The notes under the pieces: generated by a model | Told to the model about the DNA's origin: nothing | Seen by the model: the letters and a program-made list of their open reading frames with translations, nothing else | The model's database searches: none | Made by a program: the position numbers and the translations under genes | Shown here: positions 9,283 through 18,306 of the stretch, one piece after another | How the letters are laid out: the number at the start of each line of letters is the position of its first letter | How positions within the stretch are numbered: the first letter of the stretch is position 1 | Assembly (NCBI GenBank): GCA_002353275.1 | Contig: DEJH01000041.1 | Span: forward strand, 1 to 64,000 | Reading direction: 5' to 3' | Source of the DNA: Caryophanales bacterium UBA2753 | GTDB taxonomy: Bacteria; Bacillota_I; Bacilli_A; RFN20; CAG-826 | DNA length: 64,000 bases

Positions 9283-9287
9283 TTATT

Positions 9288-9322
9288 AGGGATGAAATCA
9301 ATTTTCATCCCTTTTCTTTTTC
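9288..9322 (+). terminator. terminator of hypB-oxidoreductase-hypA operon
   Basis: A 10-bp stem AGGGATGAAA / TTTCATCCCT with a 5-nt loop, followed by TTTTCTTTTT. Confidence 0.9.
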
Positions 9323-9350
9323 CTATATACCTTTAAAATAATATATATAT

Positions 9351-10592
9351 ATGTTTGATAACTACGAAAAATTTGACATGAAAGCTAATCCTAAAAATCC
9401 AGGATTAGTCGGATTAACTACTTTAGTTGGTGCCTTAGAAGTTTGGAAACATAAAGCGAAGATTTCTAAAGTAAATATGAAAGGGATTAAATCTCCTTAT
9501 ATCCTTTTAGCAAACCATAACGCTTTCTTAGATATCCAAATGTTACGATATATTACTTTCCCTCACAAGATGAGTTATATCGTCGCGATTGATGGCTTTT
9601 TAGGAAGAAAGAAATTCTTGGAATCAATCGGATGTATTTGTAAAAGAAAATTCACCACTGATCCATATCTTGTTCAACATATTGATTATGTTTTAAATAA
9701 ACAACACCACATTTTAGCGATGTTCCCTGAAGCGAGATATTCTTTATGTGGGACGAACGCGATTATCCCTACTAGTGTCGCTCGTTTAGTTAAACACTTT
9801 AAAGTTCCTCTAGTGATCTTAAAGATGAAAGGTCACCACATTAATTCCCCATTCTGGAATTTAAGAATGAGAAAAATTAAAGGAATTGAAGCTGAACTTA
9901 AATGTGTCGCCACAAAAGAAGAAATTGAAGAAATGTCAATTGAGGAAATTGATGAGATTATTCAACACGAATTCATCTATGATGAATATGAGTGGCAAAA
10001 GAAAAACAATATCAAAGTTAAATTCCCTTGGAGAGCGGAAGGTTTACATAAAGTCTTATATAAATGCCCTCACTGTGGAAAAGAATATCAAATGTCCACA
10101 AGTGGATCTACCCTTAAGTGTAATGCCTGCAACAAAGAATGGGAATATACCGAACTCGGTGAATTAGTGGCAATAGACGACAACACTGAATTCTCTCATA
10201 TCCCTGATTGGTATGAATGGGAAAGAAGTGAAGTCGCTAAAGAAGTAAGAAACGGAACCTATTATTTTGAAAGCCCAGTTCATGTTGATATGTTGCCTTT
10301 GGATAAATTCATTCCGATGGGAAAAGGCAAATTAATCCACTCCCTTGATGGATTTAAACTTACAGGTAACTTTGAAGGTAAAGATTATGAGATCGATATC
10401 CCTGCCTCAAAGACATACGGAGTCCATATCGAATATGAATATCTAGGTAAGTTCGGTGACTGTGTTGATTTAAATACAATCGATAACACTTATTACGTCT
10501 ATCCAGAAAGACCTGACTTCTCAGTCACTAAAATATCTCTCGCAACCGAAGAGATATATAAATTAATTCAAGAAAAAAGAGATTCGAAATAA
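9351..10592 (+). CDS. PlsC-like acyltransferase with C-terminal zinc ribbon
   Basis: A 413-residue protein. Residues 40-200 are a 1-acylglycerol-3-phosphate acyltransferase-type (PlsC) domain with the catalytic NHNAFLD (55-61) and an FPEAR block in place of the usual FPEG. After it comes a zinc ribbon, CPHCGKEY and CNACNKEW (about 240-262), then about 140 residues of unknown fold. The catalytic part suggests membrane lysophospholipid acylation. The zinc ribbon plus tail is atypical for PlsC. A TAAAAT box lies 11 nt before the ATG with no Shine-Dalgarno. Lipid substrate unknown. Confidence 0.75.
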   Translation: MFDNYEKFDMKANPKNPGLVGLTTLVGALEVWKHKAKISKVNMKGIKSPYILLANHNAFLDIQMLRYITFPHKMSYIVAIDGFLGRKKFLESIGCICKRKFTTDPYLVQHIDYVLNKQHHILAMFPEARYSLCGTNAIIPTSVARLVKHFKVPLVILKMKGHHINSPFWNLRMRKIKGIEAELKCVATKEEIEEMSIEEIDEIIQHEFIYDEYEWQKKNNIKVKFPWRAEGLHKVLYKCPHCGKEYQMSTSGSTLKCNACNKEWEYTELGELVAIDDNTEFSHIPDWYEWERSEVAKEVRNGTYYFESPVHVDMLPLDKFIPMGKGKLIHSLDGFKLTGNFEGKDYEIDIPASKTYGVHIEYEYLGKFGDCVDLNTIDNTYYVYPERPDFSVTKISLATEEIYKLIQEKRDSK

Positions 10593-10610
10593 TCGGATCT
10601 CTTATTTTTT
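10577..10610. terminator. bidirectional terminator
   Basis: AAGAGAT...ATCTCTT stem flanked by an A-run on the left and ATTTTTT on the right. It sits between two convergent genes and can serve both. Confidence 0.85.
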
Positions 10611-11453
10611 ATCGTAATCTTCTAAGAAGGAATGTAATTTCCCTTTGTTTCGATACCCCAATATCATATCAAGAGTGACGTTAGAGGCGCTTTTGAAGAT
10701 ATTTTGCTCTACTTGAGGGATATCTTTCTTTAATTCTCTAATAAGTGACTTAGTCCACTTTCTCATTGATGCGCTTTCATCTTTTTCACTTTCTTCCGTA
10801 AAGCGACAAGCACATCTAATGAATTCAAGATTATGATGTTTACTCCAAGCGATGATATCTTTTTCTCTGATAAAATACATTGGTCTAATTAATTCCATTC
10901 CTTCAAAATTTGTGGAATGTAATTTAGGAAGCATGGTTTGGAAAGAACCACTATTAAGCATGTTCATTAAGGTGGTTTCAATTACATCATCATAGTGATG
11001 ACCTAATGCAATCTTATTACACCCTAATTCTTTAGCGGCGTTATATAACGCTCCTCTTCTCATCTTTGCGCATAAAAAACAGGCATTCTTTTCATCTCTT
11101 TTATTAGCGATTTCAAAGATATCATTATTAACAAAATGAGCAGGAATATTGAGTTTCTTGATGTTTTTCTTAATTAAATCGTAATTCTTTTTGTTATAAC
11201 CAGGATTCATAACAAGAAAATGAACTTCAAAATCAAAATCACTATGTCTTCTTAAAAGCATAAATAGCTTTGCCATGCACATCGAATCTTTGCCACCCGA
11301 AATGCAGACACAGACTTTGTCTCCTGGAGAAAGAAGTTGATATTCTTTTAATCCTTTAACAAATCGTGACCATAACCCTCTACGATAAGTAGTAGAGAGG
11401 CTTTTTTCATATTCGTCAATGTTTCTTAATGTATCTTTCATATTTTTTAGCAT
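10602..11453 (-). CDS. TtcA-like tRNA thiolation ATPase (PP-loop)
   Basis: A 283-residue N-type ATP pyrophosphatase of the TtcA family. It has SGGKDS (residues 52-57 from the chosen ATG), CFLCAKMRRGALY with the CxxC pair, GHHYDDVIETTLMN, and a further CACRF cysteine pair. TtcA makes 2-thiocytidine at tRNA position 32 using a Fe-S cluster held by such cysteines. The open frame extends 11 codons upstream to a TTG, but the first ATG at 11453 is preferred. No clear Shine-Dalgarno is seen. The family also includes other sulphur-transfer enzymes, so the modification itself is inferred. Confidence 0.8.
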   Translation of the reverse strand: MLKNMKDTLRNIDEYEKSLSTTYRRGLWSRFVKGLKEYQLLSPGDKVCVCISGGKDSMCMAKLFMLLRRHSDFDFEVHFLVMNPGYNKKNYDLIKKNIKKLNIPAHFVNNDIFEIANKRDEKNACFLCAKMRRGALYNAAKELGCNKIALGHHYDDVIETTLMNMLNSGSFQTMLPKLHSTNFEGMELIRPMYFIREKDIIAWSKHHNLEFIRCACRFTEESEKDESASMRKWTKSLIRELKKDIPQVEQNIFKSASNVTLDMILGYRNKGKLHSFLEDYDKK

Positions 11454-11516
11454 ATTTATTTTTTTATATTTTTGAAAAATATACAATAGTAAATGAAATT
11501 AGGAGTTATTTATCAT

Positions 11517-12743
11517 ATGGAAAAAGAAAGATTACAAGAATACGCTAGATTACTAGCAAGAAAAGGAATTAACGTCCTTCCTAACGAAGAAGTGTGGATC
11601 AACTGTGGTTTAGACCAAGTTGAATTTGTTCGTTATGTCGTTGAAGAATGTTATAAAGCCGGCGCTAAAAAGGTGAGAGTGAGATTCTCTGATAGTAAAG
11701 TAAGTAAACTCCACTATCAATATATGTCTATAAGTGAACTCTCCAAAGTCAGTAACTATTCTCTCGCTGAATATAAATACATGGTCAAACATTTACCAAG
11801 TATGCTTCATATCGTTAGTGATGATCCAGATGCTTTTAAAGGAATTAGACAATCAAAAATCACTAAGAGCTCAATGAAAGTCAGTAAGAAAGTGAAACCA
11901 TTTAGAGACCAAATGGAAAATAAATATAAATGGTGTATCGCTGCTGTCCCTTCCAAAGAATGGGCAAAACTCATCTTCCCTAAATTAAATGAAGAAGAAG
12001 CAGTTGAAGCTCTTTGGGAAGCGATATTAAAAGCCTCAAGAGTGGATGGTAACGCTATAGAAAACTGGGAAAAACACGATCATAACCTCTCTCAATACTG
12101 TAAGAAATTAGAAGATTTAGATCTCCAATATCTTGAATATAAAGCAAGTAACGGAACTGACTTCAAAGTTGAATTAATTAAAGGCGCTCATTGGGGTGGA
12201 GGAAGTGAATTTACAGTCGATAAACGTGAATTCAATCCTAATATTCCAAGTGAAGAAGTATTTACATCTCCAAAAGCAGGAAGCTGTGAAGGAATTGTTT
12301 ATGCTTCTAAACCACTTTCCTATCAAGGTCAATTAATTGAAGATTTCTCGATTAGATTTGTTAATGGAAGAGTTAAAGAAGTCAAAGCCAAAAAGAATCA
12401 AAAACTCTTAGAACAAATGGTGAATATGGATTTTGGAGCTTCTCAACTTGGAGAAGTTGCTTTAGTCCCTTATGATTCTCCAATAAATAATTCAGGCTTA
12501 CTTTTCTATGAAACATTATTTGATGAAAACGCAGCCTGTCACCTCGCTTTAGGAAGAGGATTTAATGAACTTCTTCCAGGAGATGGACGCGGAATCGATA
12601 AAGAAAAAGCGAAAGAACTCGGCTTAAATGACTCGGTGATTCATGTCGACTTCATGATCGGCACTAAAGATTTAGAAGTCACCGGTATCTCTTTTTCAGG
12701 AAAACGTACAGTGATCTTTAAAGATGGTAACTGGGCGCTTTAA
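11517..12743 (+). CDS. aminopeptidase, M29 family
   Basis: A 408-residue M29 metallo-aminopeptidase (AmpS/AmpT/PepS type), a cytosolic two-metal enzyme. The start at MEKERLQEYARLL was chosen because TTAGGAG lies 10 nt upstream and because family members begin at this point. An upstream ATG at 11493 is in frame. Metal/catalytic region blocks are visible: GEVALVPYDSPI, LFYETLFDENAACH, ALGRGF, and HVDFMIGT near the C-terminus. A -10-like TACAAT lies at 11482-11487. A single peptidase gene, followed closely by rmuC. Confidence 0.9.
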   Translation: MEKERLQEYARLLARKGINVLPNEEVWINCGLDQVEFVRYVVEECYKAGAKKVRVRFSDSKVSKLHYQYMSISELSKVSNYSLAEYKYMVKHLPSMLHIVSDDPDAFKGIRQSKITKSSMKVSKKVKPFRDQMENKYKWCIAAVPSKEWAKLIFPKLNEEEAVEALWEAILKASRVDGNAIENWEKHDHNLSQYCKKLEDLDLQYLEYKASNGTDFKVELIKGAHWGGGSEFTVDKREFNPNIPSEEVFTSPKAGSCEGIVYASKPLSYQGQLIEDFSIRFVNGRVKEVKAKKNQKLLEQMVNMDFGASQLGEVALVPYDSPINNSGLLFYETLFDENAACHLALGRGFNELLPGDGRGIDKEKAKELGLNDSVIHVDFMIGTKDLEVTGISFSGKRTVIFKDGNWAL

Positions 12744-12754
12744 GGAGGATACAC

Positions 12755-13966
12755 ATGGATATAGCAGCAATTATTATTTCTTCAGTCGCAGTAATCTTAT
12801 TAATCGTTTTAATAATACTTTATTTTAAAAGAAGTAACGTTCAAATTACTCCGATAGTTAATGATAAAGAGATTGGACAATTATCTCAGCAAATTGATTC
12901 ACTAAAAGAAAGTTTACAAAAAGATATCAAACTCTCTGTCAGTGAAGAAATGATTAAACTCACTGAATCTTCTCTTAATAATTCTGAAAAGAACAATGAG
13001 AAGTTAGAAAGATTCCAAAAAAGTATTATTGAACAATTAAACACTCGCTTTGAATCAATCAATAATCAAATCACCTTCAAAATGACTGAGATCAATAAGA
13101 AGGTTGAGGATAAACTCGCTGAGGGATTTAAAGGGACAAGCGAAACTATGGCCCAAGTTAGAGAAAGACTTAAAGTCATTGATGAAGCACAAAAGAATAT
13201 GGAATCTTTATCAAAAGACGTCATCTCTTTAAGAAATGTCATGGAAGGTAACCAAACTAGAGGTCAATATGGAGAATATCAACTTTCTATGGTCCTTCAT
13301 AATGTCTTTGGGGACACGGTAGGATGTTATCAAGAACAATATACAATCAAAAAAGGAAGAGATGATAACGATGTAAGAGCAGACGCAGTCGTCTTCATGC
13401 CTGAACCTAATAAGATGATTTGTATCGATTCTAAATTCCCATTCCCGGATTATGAAAGAGTGATTAACTCTACTGAGGAAAACGAAAAGGAAGAATACAA
13501 AAAAGCATTCGCTCGCGCAGTTAAATTACATATCACCACGATTAAAGATAAATATATCATCGAGGGGAAAACCGCTCCTGAAGCCTTAATGTTTATTCCT
13601 AATGATGGAGTGTTTGCCTACATTCATCAAGAACTCCAAGATGTCGTCGAATACGCTAGAGAAAAACAAGTTATCTTAACTTCTCCTAGTACTCTTCCAG
13701 CAATATTAGTCACCATTAATATGGTAAGAATTGAAGCCGAAAGAGCAAAAAACGTTAGAGAAATCTCTAAACAACTTGGCTTCTTAGGAAAACAATTCAA
13801 TCAATTCGCAAAAGAATGGGAAACATTCTCTCGTCAACTTGATATGGCTAGTAGAAGTAGAGAAAGACTTGATACTAGAGTTAATCGAATCACTAATAAA
13901 TTTGATGCGATATCGGGTAATGAAGAACTCGATCAAATTGAAGAAAATAACGATAACGAAGATTAA
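12755..13966 (+). CDS. rmuC: DNA recombination protein RmuC
   Basis: A 403-residue RmuC. It has an N-terminal membrane anchor (about 3-25), a long coiled coil (about 40-150), then the conserved RmuC domain with TRGQYGEYQL, CIDSKFPFPDY and FIPNDGVFAYI. The family is predicted to carry a PD-(D/E)XK-like nuclease fold and limits recombination between short inverted repeats. A perfect AAGGAGG precedes the ATG by 6 nt. It is 11 nt from the M29 peptidase stop, so it is probably co-transcribed. Confidence 0.92.
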   Translation: MDIAAIIISSVAVILLIVLIILYFKRSNVQITPIVNDKEIGQLSQQIDSLKESLQKDIKLSVSEEMIKLTESSLNNSEKNNEKLERFQKSIIEQLNTRFESINNQITFKMTEINKKVEDKLAEGFKGTSETMAQVRERLKVIDEAQKNMESLSKDVISLRNVMEGNQTRGQYGEYQLSMVLHNVFGDTVGCYQEQYTIKKGRDDNDVRADAVVFMPEPNKMICIDSKFPFPDYERVINSTEENEKEEYKKAFARAVKLHITTIKDKYIIEGKTAPEALMFIPNDGVFAYIHQELQDVVEYAREKQVILTSPSTLPAILVTINMVRIEAERAKNVREISKQLGFLGKQFNQFAKEWETFSRQLDMASRSRERLDTRVNRITNKFDAISGNEELDQIEENNDNED

Positions 13967-13968
13967 TT

Positions 13969-14009
13969 AAAAAGCGGTGGAAATATATAAATCCATCGCT
14001 TTTCTTATA
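13969..14009. terminator. bidirectional terminator after rmuC
   Basis: Stem AAAAGCGGTGGA / TCCATCGCTTTT with one G-U pair and an AT-rich loop. A-run on the left, T-rich on the right. Lies between convergent genes. Confidence 0.8.
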
Positions 14010-14023
14010 TTGTAATTCAGAAA

Positions 14024-15769
14024 TTATTTCTTTTGGATACGACCTTTATTCGCACCTTTAGAGTTGTGAATTAAGTATGTACCACCTTGGTTTTCCGCTA
14101 AGACTTTGGCATATTCAACCGCCTCTTTTTGAGTGTTGAATAATTTGATCGCCTTTTGTCCACCAGCGAACTTCACTTCCCATTTACCGTCCTCTCTCTT
14201 AACTAAGTGATATGTACGATAAGCAGGAGCGTCTTTCTTTTCACCAGCTGGTTTTTTAGGAGATTCTTTCTTTTCTCCTTCTTCACTCTTTTTAGGAGCA
14301 GCTCTCTTCGCTGGAGCAGGTTTTTCTTCTTCAGAAGCTTCTTCAACAGGTTGTTCTTCTGCTTTTTCTTCCTCAACTGGAACTTCTTCCACAAGTGGAG
14401 CAACAGGAGCTTCTTCAGAAACAGGTTCTTCTACTGCTTCGTCATCTCCTTGAATTGCTTCTTTTTCTGCTGGAGAGACTTCTTGATAAACAGGGATATC
14501 TTCTTCAGGTTTAGGTTCATTTAATTCTTCAGCATTAGTGGTTGATTTACTAACTGGTTTGAAGAAATCGAAATAACCTGGTTGTGGTTTTTCTTCTTCT
14601 GGTTCAGCTTCCACTTCTGGTTCTACTTTTTCTTCTTCCTTAACTTCTTCAACAGGTTGTTCTTCAGCTTTTACTTCTTCAATTGGAGCTTCCTCTTCTA
14701 AAGAAGATTCTTCGTTAGATTCTTCTTTCTTTGGTTGAACAACTGGAAGAGGTCTATTCTTTCCATATTTTGCTGCATAGCAAATTGCGAAGATTAATGG
14801 AAGGACGTGTAATCCACCTGCGATATAGACGAAATAAGTTAATTTAAAGCCTGGAACTTTAGCGAGAATATACATCACAATTCCAACTGCATATAAAACA
14901 GTCGCAACTAAGACGTAGACTAAAATTCTTACATGTGGATTATATTTCTTTTCTTTTTCTTCTTTGAAATAGGCTTTTGTTTCTAAAACGTTTCTCACCA
15001 TTCCTTTATAAAGAATCAATGTAGCGCCTGCTAATAAAATACCAGCACCTGTGAAAATAACTGGAGTAATAGGATCTCCGTTAGCAAGATGTCCATATAA
15101 CGCTTCTCTTAAAGCGCGAATTGGAGCAACAAAAATAAATCCCTCAAGACTTAATAAAGTTCCATAAGTTAATAAGCCACAAAGAGAAGCGAATAAAACA
15201 GTTAATGCTCCAAAAGTCTTAAGAACACCAACTTTTCTATCATCTTTTCCAGCTTTAACAGTTAAGACGATAAATCCAATAATTGAGGCAAGAATGGCTA
15301 ATAATCCACCCCAACCTGGTATAGAAGCGGCAATTGAATCTGTTCCTTTCACAAGTTCAAAAGAGAGAAGGAAAGAAAGAGCAGAGAAAATTAATCCAGT
15401 ATAAGTGAATCCTGCTAAATTAGAAGTCATTCTTCTAGTATCTTTTTCTACTTTGAAATTTGCAGCGGCAATAAAGTAACGAACAATGTGAACAAAATAT
15501 GTAACTAAGCAACCAACAATTGCAACGACATAGAGTAATGCTTCGAAGTTATTATAGACATACAACTTGAGTTCATCACCACCAGTGGAAATTTTTGTGA
15601 ATAATTGAGTAAACACTCTAATTAAGTCAATAAAGTTAATTCTTGAGATTTTTCCTGAAATTAAACTCATTTGGAAATCGCCAAATAACGCAGCAATTAA
15701 CAAAGCACCGATAATCGCGACAAATACTGCATATCCAGCAGAAGGTTTTTTTACTTGTTTTTCTACCAT
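14024..15769 (-). CDS. polytopic membrane protein with acidic linker and DUF2188 domain
   Basis: A 581-residue protein with three parts. Residues 1-340 contain about nine hydrophobic segments. Residues 345-515 are a low-complexity Glu/Pro/Val/Lys-rich linker rich in EEAP/VEEV repeats. Residues 520-581 are a DUF2188-like domain (GKWEVKFAGGQKAI, TQKEAVEYAKVLAENQGG, LIHNSKG). DUF2188 is usually a small free-standing protein, so its fusion to a membrane protein is uncommon. The repetitive GA-rich DNA of the linker generates long antisense open frames that are not genes. No function can be assigned. Confidence 0.8.
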   Translation of the reverse strand: MVEKQVKKPSAGYAVFVAIIGALLIAALFGDFQMSLISGKISRINFIDLIRVFTQLFTKISTGGDELKLYVYNNFEALLYVVAIVGCLVTYFVHIVRYFIAAANFKVEKDTRRMTSNLAGFTYTGLIFSALSFLLSFELVKGTDSIAASIPGWGGLLAILASIIGFIVLTVKAGKDDRKVGVLKTFGALTVLFASLCGLLTYGTLLSLEGFIFVAPIRALREALYGHLANGDPITPVIFTGAGILLAGATLILYKGMVRNVLETKAYFKEEKEKKYNPHVRILVYVLVATVLYAVGIVMYILAKVPGFKLTYFVYIAGGLHVLPLIFAICYAAKYGKNRPLPVVQPKKEESNEESSLEEEAPIEEVKAEEQPVEEVKEEEKVEPEVEAEPEEEKPQPGYFDFFKPVSKSTTNAEELNEPKPEEDIPVYQEVSPAEKEAIQGDDEAVEEPVSEEAPVAPLVEEVPVEEEKAEEQPVEEASEEEKPAPAKRAAPKKSEEGEKKESPKKPAGEKKDAPAYRTYHLVKREDGKWEVKFAGGQKAIKLFNTQKEAVEYAKVLAENQGGTYLIHNSKGANKGRIQKK

Positions 15770-15923
15770 TATGTAAAATCCTTTCTAAAACATTTGATGT
15801 TTTTTTGCTCATTTAGTGTATCACAACCATTTAGCAAATTAAAATACATACTTTTAGTATCTTTTGATTTTTCTTGTTGCCTTATTTTTCTAATATATGT
15901 TATTGTTATTCAGCAAACTTTCT

Positions 15924-15944
15924 TAGAACGACATTAAGGTTCTA
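15924..15944 (+). promoter_or_regulatory. possible L31 leader hairpin
   Basis: TAGAAC-9 nt-GTTCTA stem immediately upstream of the Shine-Dalgarno of rpmE. Ribosomal protein L31 genes of Firmicutes often have autoregulatory leaders. Whether this matches that known motif needs a covariance-model search. Confidence 0.4.
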
Positions 15945-15961
15945 GGCGGAAGGAGAAAAAA

Positions 15962-16174
15962 ATGAAGAAAGATATTCACCCAACTTACTATCGCTGCAAG
16001 GTCACATGTGTCAGCTGTGGAGCGACATTTGAAACCGGTTCAACCGAAAAAGAAATCAAAGTTGATACCTGCAGCAATTGCCACCCATTCTACACTGGCA
16101 AACAAAGATACGTTCAAGCTGATGGTAGAATCGACAGATTCAACCGTAAATACGGTCTTAACGAAAAGAAATAA
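15962..16174 (+). CDS. rpmE: 50S ribosomal protein L31 (zinc-binding type)
   Basis: A 70-residue bL31. It starts [10 protein letters not shown], has CVSCG and [12 protein letters not shown], and ends in the FNRKYG motif, so it is the zinc-containing C+ form. GGAAGGAG gives a strong ribosome site. It is a single gene ended by its own terminator just before metG. Confidence 0.97.
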   Translation: MKKDIHPTYYRCKVTCVSCGATFETGSTEKEIKVDTCSNCHPFYTGKQRYVQADGRIDRFNRKYGLNEKK

Positions 16175-16176
16175 GA

Positions 16177-16206
16177 AATTAACCGGTTTATCCGGTTTCT
16201 TTTAAC
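16177..16206 (+). terminator. terminator of rpmE
   Basis: AACCGG-TTTAT-CCGGTT followed by TCTTTT. Confidence 0.8.
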
Positions 16207-16209
16207 TTT

Positions 16210-17802
16210 ATGAAAAAGAGATTTTATATTACTACCCCAATTTATTATCCAAGTGCGAAACTTCATATCGGACATGCTTATTGCACAACTTTAACCGATA
16301 TTTTTGCCCGTTCTAAAAGAGAAAGAGGATTTGAATGCTATTTCTTAACTGGGGCAGATGAACACGGATTAAAAATTCAAAAAAACGCCGAAGCTAAAGG
16401 GGTTACTCCTCAACAGTTCGTCGACGAAATCGTCGAAGGATTTTATAAGCTTTGGGATTTGCTTAAAATCAGTAATGATGATTTTTTAAGAACTACTCAA
16501 GAACGTCACATTAAAGTAGTTCAAGATGCATTTACTAAAATGCTTAATAAAGGTGATATCTATTTAGGTAAATATGAAGGATGGTATTGCCGATATTGTG
16601 AAGCTTTCTGGACTGACACTCAAGTTGGAAAAGATCATATCTGTCCTGATTGTGGAAGAGAAGTCCAAAGAGCAGAAGAAGAAGCCTATTTCTTTAAAAC
16701 CAATAAATATGTCTCTTCTTTACTTAAATTCTATGAAGATAATCCAAAATTCTTAATTCCTGAATCAAGAAAGAATGAAATGATTAATACCTTCATTAAA
16801 CCAGGTTTAGAGGACTTATGTGTTTCAAGAACTTCCTTCTCTTGGGGAATTCCTGTTAGAGAAAATAATAAACATGTCGTCTATGTTTGGTTAGACGCTT
16901 TAACTAACTATATCTCCGCTTTAGGATATGGAAGTGAAAACGAAGAAAAATATAAGAAATTCTGGGAAAGCGAAGATTGTGAAATCATTCATATATTAGG
17001 CGCGGATATCACTCGTTTCCACGCGATATATTGGCCAATGTTCCTCGAATCACTTGGCTTAAGAAAACCAGATCGAGAATTTGTCCACGGATTATTAATG
17101 ATGAAAGACAGCAAAATGTCTAAATCAAAAGGTAATGTCGTTGATCCATACCCATTAGTGGAAAAATATGGAGTAGATGCGGTGAGATATTATCTCGCTA
17201 GAGAAATTAATTTTGGTAGCGATGGTTCTTTCTCTCCAGAACAATTTGTAGAAAGAATCAATAGCGATCTCGCTAATTCATATGGAAACTTACTTAATCG
17301 TACTGTTTCAATGATCAACAAATATTTCGAAGGAAAAATACCAGAATATAAAGGACAAGTCACTGAATTTGATGGTTCTTTAGAAAGTATGATCGATAAC
17401 ACGATTAAGAGTTATGAAAACGCGATGGATGATTTAAGAATCACCGAAGCGATTACTTATGTTAATGAACTTGTTAATCGCGCGAATAAATATATCGACG
17501 AAACCACTCCATGGGCTTTAGCGAAAGATGAATCAAAAAAAGACGAGCTTGCTTCAGTAATGAATCATCTCGCTAGAAGCATCTATGTTGCTTCTCGCTT
17601 ATATCACCCAGTGCTTGTATGTGCTTCAGATAAAGCCTTCACTCAATTAGGATTAACTGAAGAAGAAGCAAATTACGTTAATATTAATAATAAAAACTTA
17701 TTAGATAATCATATGGTGAATAAAGGTGAACCATTATTCCCAAGATTAGATCCATTAGTAGAAGTTCCATTCATTAACGAATTGATGAGCGGAAACAATT
17801 AG
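16210..17802 (+). CDS. metG: methionyl-tRNA synthetase
   Basis: A 530-residue class I synthetase. HIGH is at 19-22 (KLHIGHAY), KMSKS at 302-306, and a CxxC pair zinc knuckle (CRYC...CPDC) at about 127-147. It ends after the anticodon-binding helical domain and lacks the C-terminal tRNA-binding (OB) domain found in the longer MetRS type. The ATG is 12 nt after the rpmE terminator stem, without a visible Shine-Dalgarno. No T-box leader fits in the space. Confidence 0.96.
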   Translation: MKKRFYITTPIYYPSAKLHIGHAYCTTLTDIFARSKRERGFECYFLTGADEHGLKIQKNAEAKGVTPQQFVDEIVEGFYKLWDLLKISNDDFLRTTQERHIKVVQDAFTKMLNKGDIYLGKYEGWYCRYCEAFWTDTQVGKDHICPDCGREVQRAEEEAYFFKTNKYVSSLLKFYEDNPKFLIPESRKNEMINTFIKPGLEDLCVSRTSFSWGIPVRENNKHVVYVWLDALTNYISALGYGSENEEKYKKFWESEDCEIIHILGADITRFHAIYWPMFLESLGLRKPDREFVHGLLMMKDSKMSKSKGNVVDPYPLVEKYGVDAVRYYLAREINFGSDGSFSPEQFVERINSDLANSYGNLLNRTVSMINKYFEGKIPEYKGQVTEFDGSLESMIDNTIKSYENAMDDLRITEAITYVNELVNRANKYIDETTPWALAKDESKKDELASVMNHLARSIYVASRLYHPVLVCASDKAFTQLGLTEEEANYVNINNKNLLDNHMVNKGEPLFPRLDPLVEVPFINELMSGNN

Positions 17803-17827
17803 AGTAGATTAATCTACTCTTTTTATT
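17801..17827 (+). terminator. terminator of metG
   Basis: AGAGTAGA-TTAA-TCTACTCT perfect stem followed by TTTTTATTT. Overlaps the metG stop. Confidence 0.9.
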
Positions 17828-17880
17828 TAATTATTTATATTGTGTCGCAATCGTGATACAATATTTTCGAGGTAAAAATA

Positions 17881-18198
17881 ATGGCAAAGACAGAAACGGT
17901 ACATACCAGAGTGACACACGAAATAAAGGAGCAAGCAGATAAGATTTACGCCAAAATCGGACTAACAACCAGTCAAGCAATTAGTCTCTTTTTAACAGCA
18001 ACTGTTAATAACAATGGATTACCGTTTGAATTAAAAGTGCCTGAAGAAGACGAAGATTTAAAATTTGCAATTTCGATTGCGACTGTTGATGGTGTTGAGC
18101 CAGATGAAAGAGCTAAAAAAATATTTACGCTTTATAAGAGGGGCGACATAGACCTTGAAACAGCAAAATTTGCCTTAGGAAGGCTAACAAAAGAATGA
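17881..18198 (+). CDS. RelB/DinJ-family antitoxin, no toxin partner
   Basis: A 105-residue protein with an N-terminal ribbon-helix-helix: TVHTRVTHEIKEQADKIY followed by LGLTTSQAISLFL-like residues and GLPFEL, all typical of RelB/DinJ. It binds DNA as a dimer and, in complete loci, neutralises a RelE/YafQ ribonuclease. It has good initiation signals (TACAAT box, GAGG site). The next 110 nt hold no toxin gene, only AAAGTGCAA repeats and a terminator. It is either an orphan regulator or the remainder of a decayed toxin-antitoxin pair. Confidence 0.82.
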   Translation: MAKTETVHTRVTHEIKEQADKIYAKIGLTTSQAISLFLTATVNNNGLPFELKVPEEDEDLKFAISIATVDGVEPDERAKKIFTLYKRGDIDLETAKFALGRLTKE

Positions 18199-18220
18199 AA
18201 AATTGGAACAAATAATTTTT

Positions 18221-18300
18221 AAAGTGCAACTCTAAAGTGCAATTTTGCACTTAAGAAAAAAGAACTCTTTTAGAGTTCTCTTTCAACTTTTAAAGTGCAA
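18221..18300. repeat. AAAGTGCAA repeats after the orphan antitoxin
   Basis: AAAGTGCAA occurs at 18221-18229, 18234-18242 and 18292-18300, with the inverted TTGCACTT at 18245-18252. They lie where a toxin gene would be expected and may be protein-binding sites. Confidence 0.5.
18258..18284. terminator. bidirectional terminator
   Basis: GAACTCT-TTT-AGAGTTC stem with an A-run before and CTCTTTC after. Placed between convergent genes. Confidence 0.7.
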
Positions 18301-18306
18301 AAGTGT

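Noticed and set aside
14203..14524. Long open frames opposite and within the acidic linker
   Set aside because: They come from the GA-rich repetitive linker codons; no start signals or recognisable protein.
16177..16210. T-box leader for metG
   Set aside because: Only a short terminator lies between rpmE and metG, with no room for a T-box.
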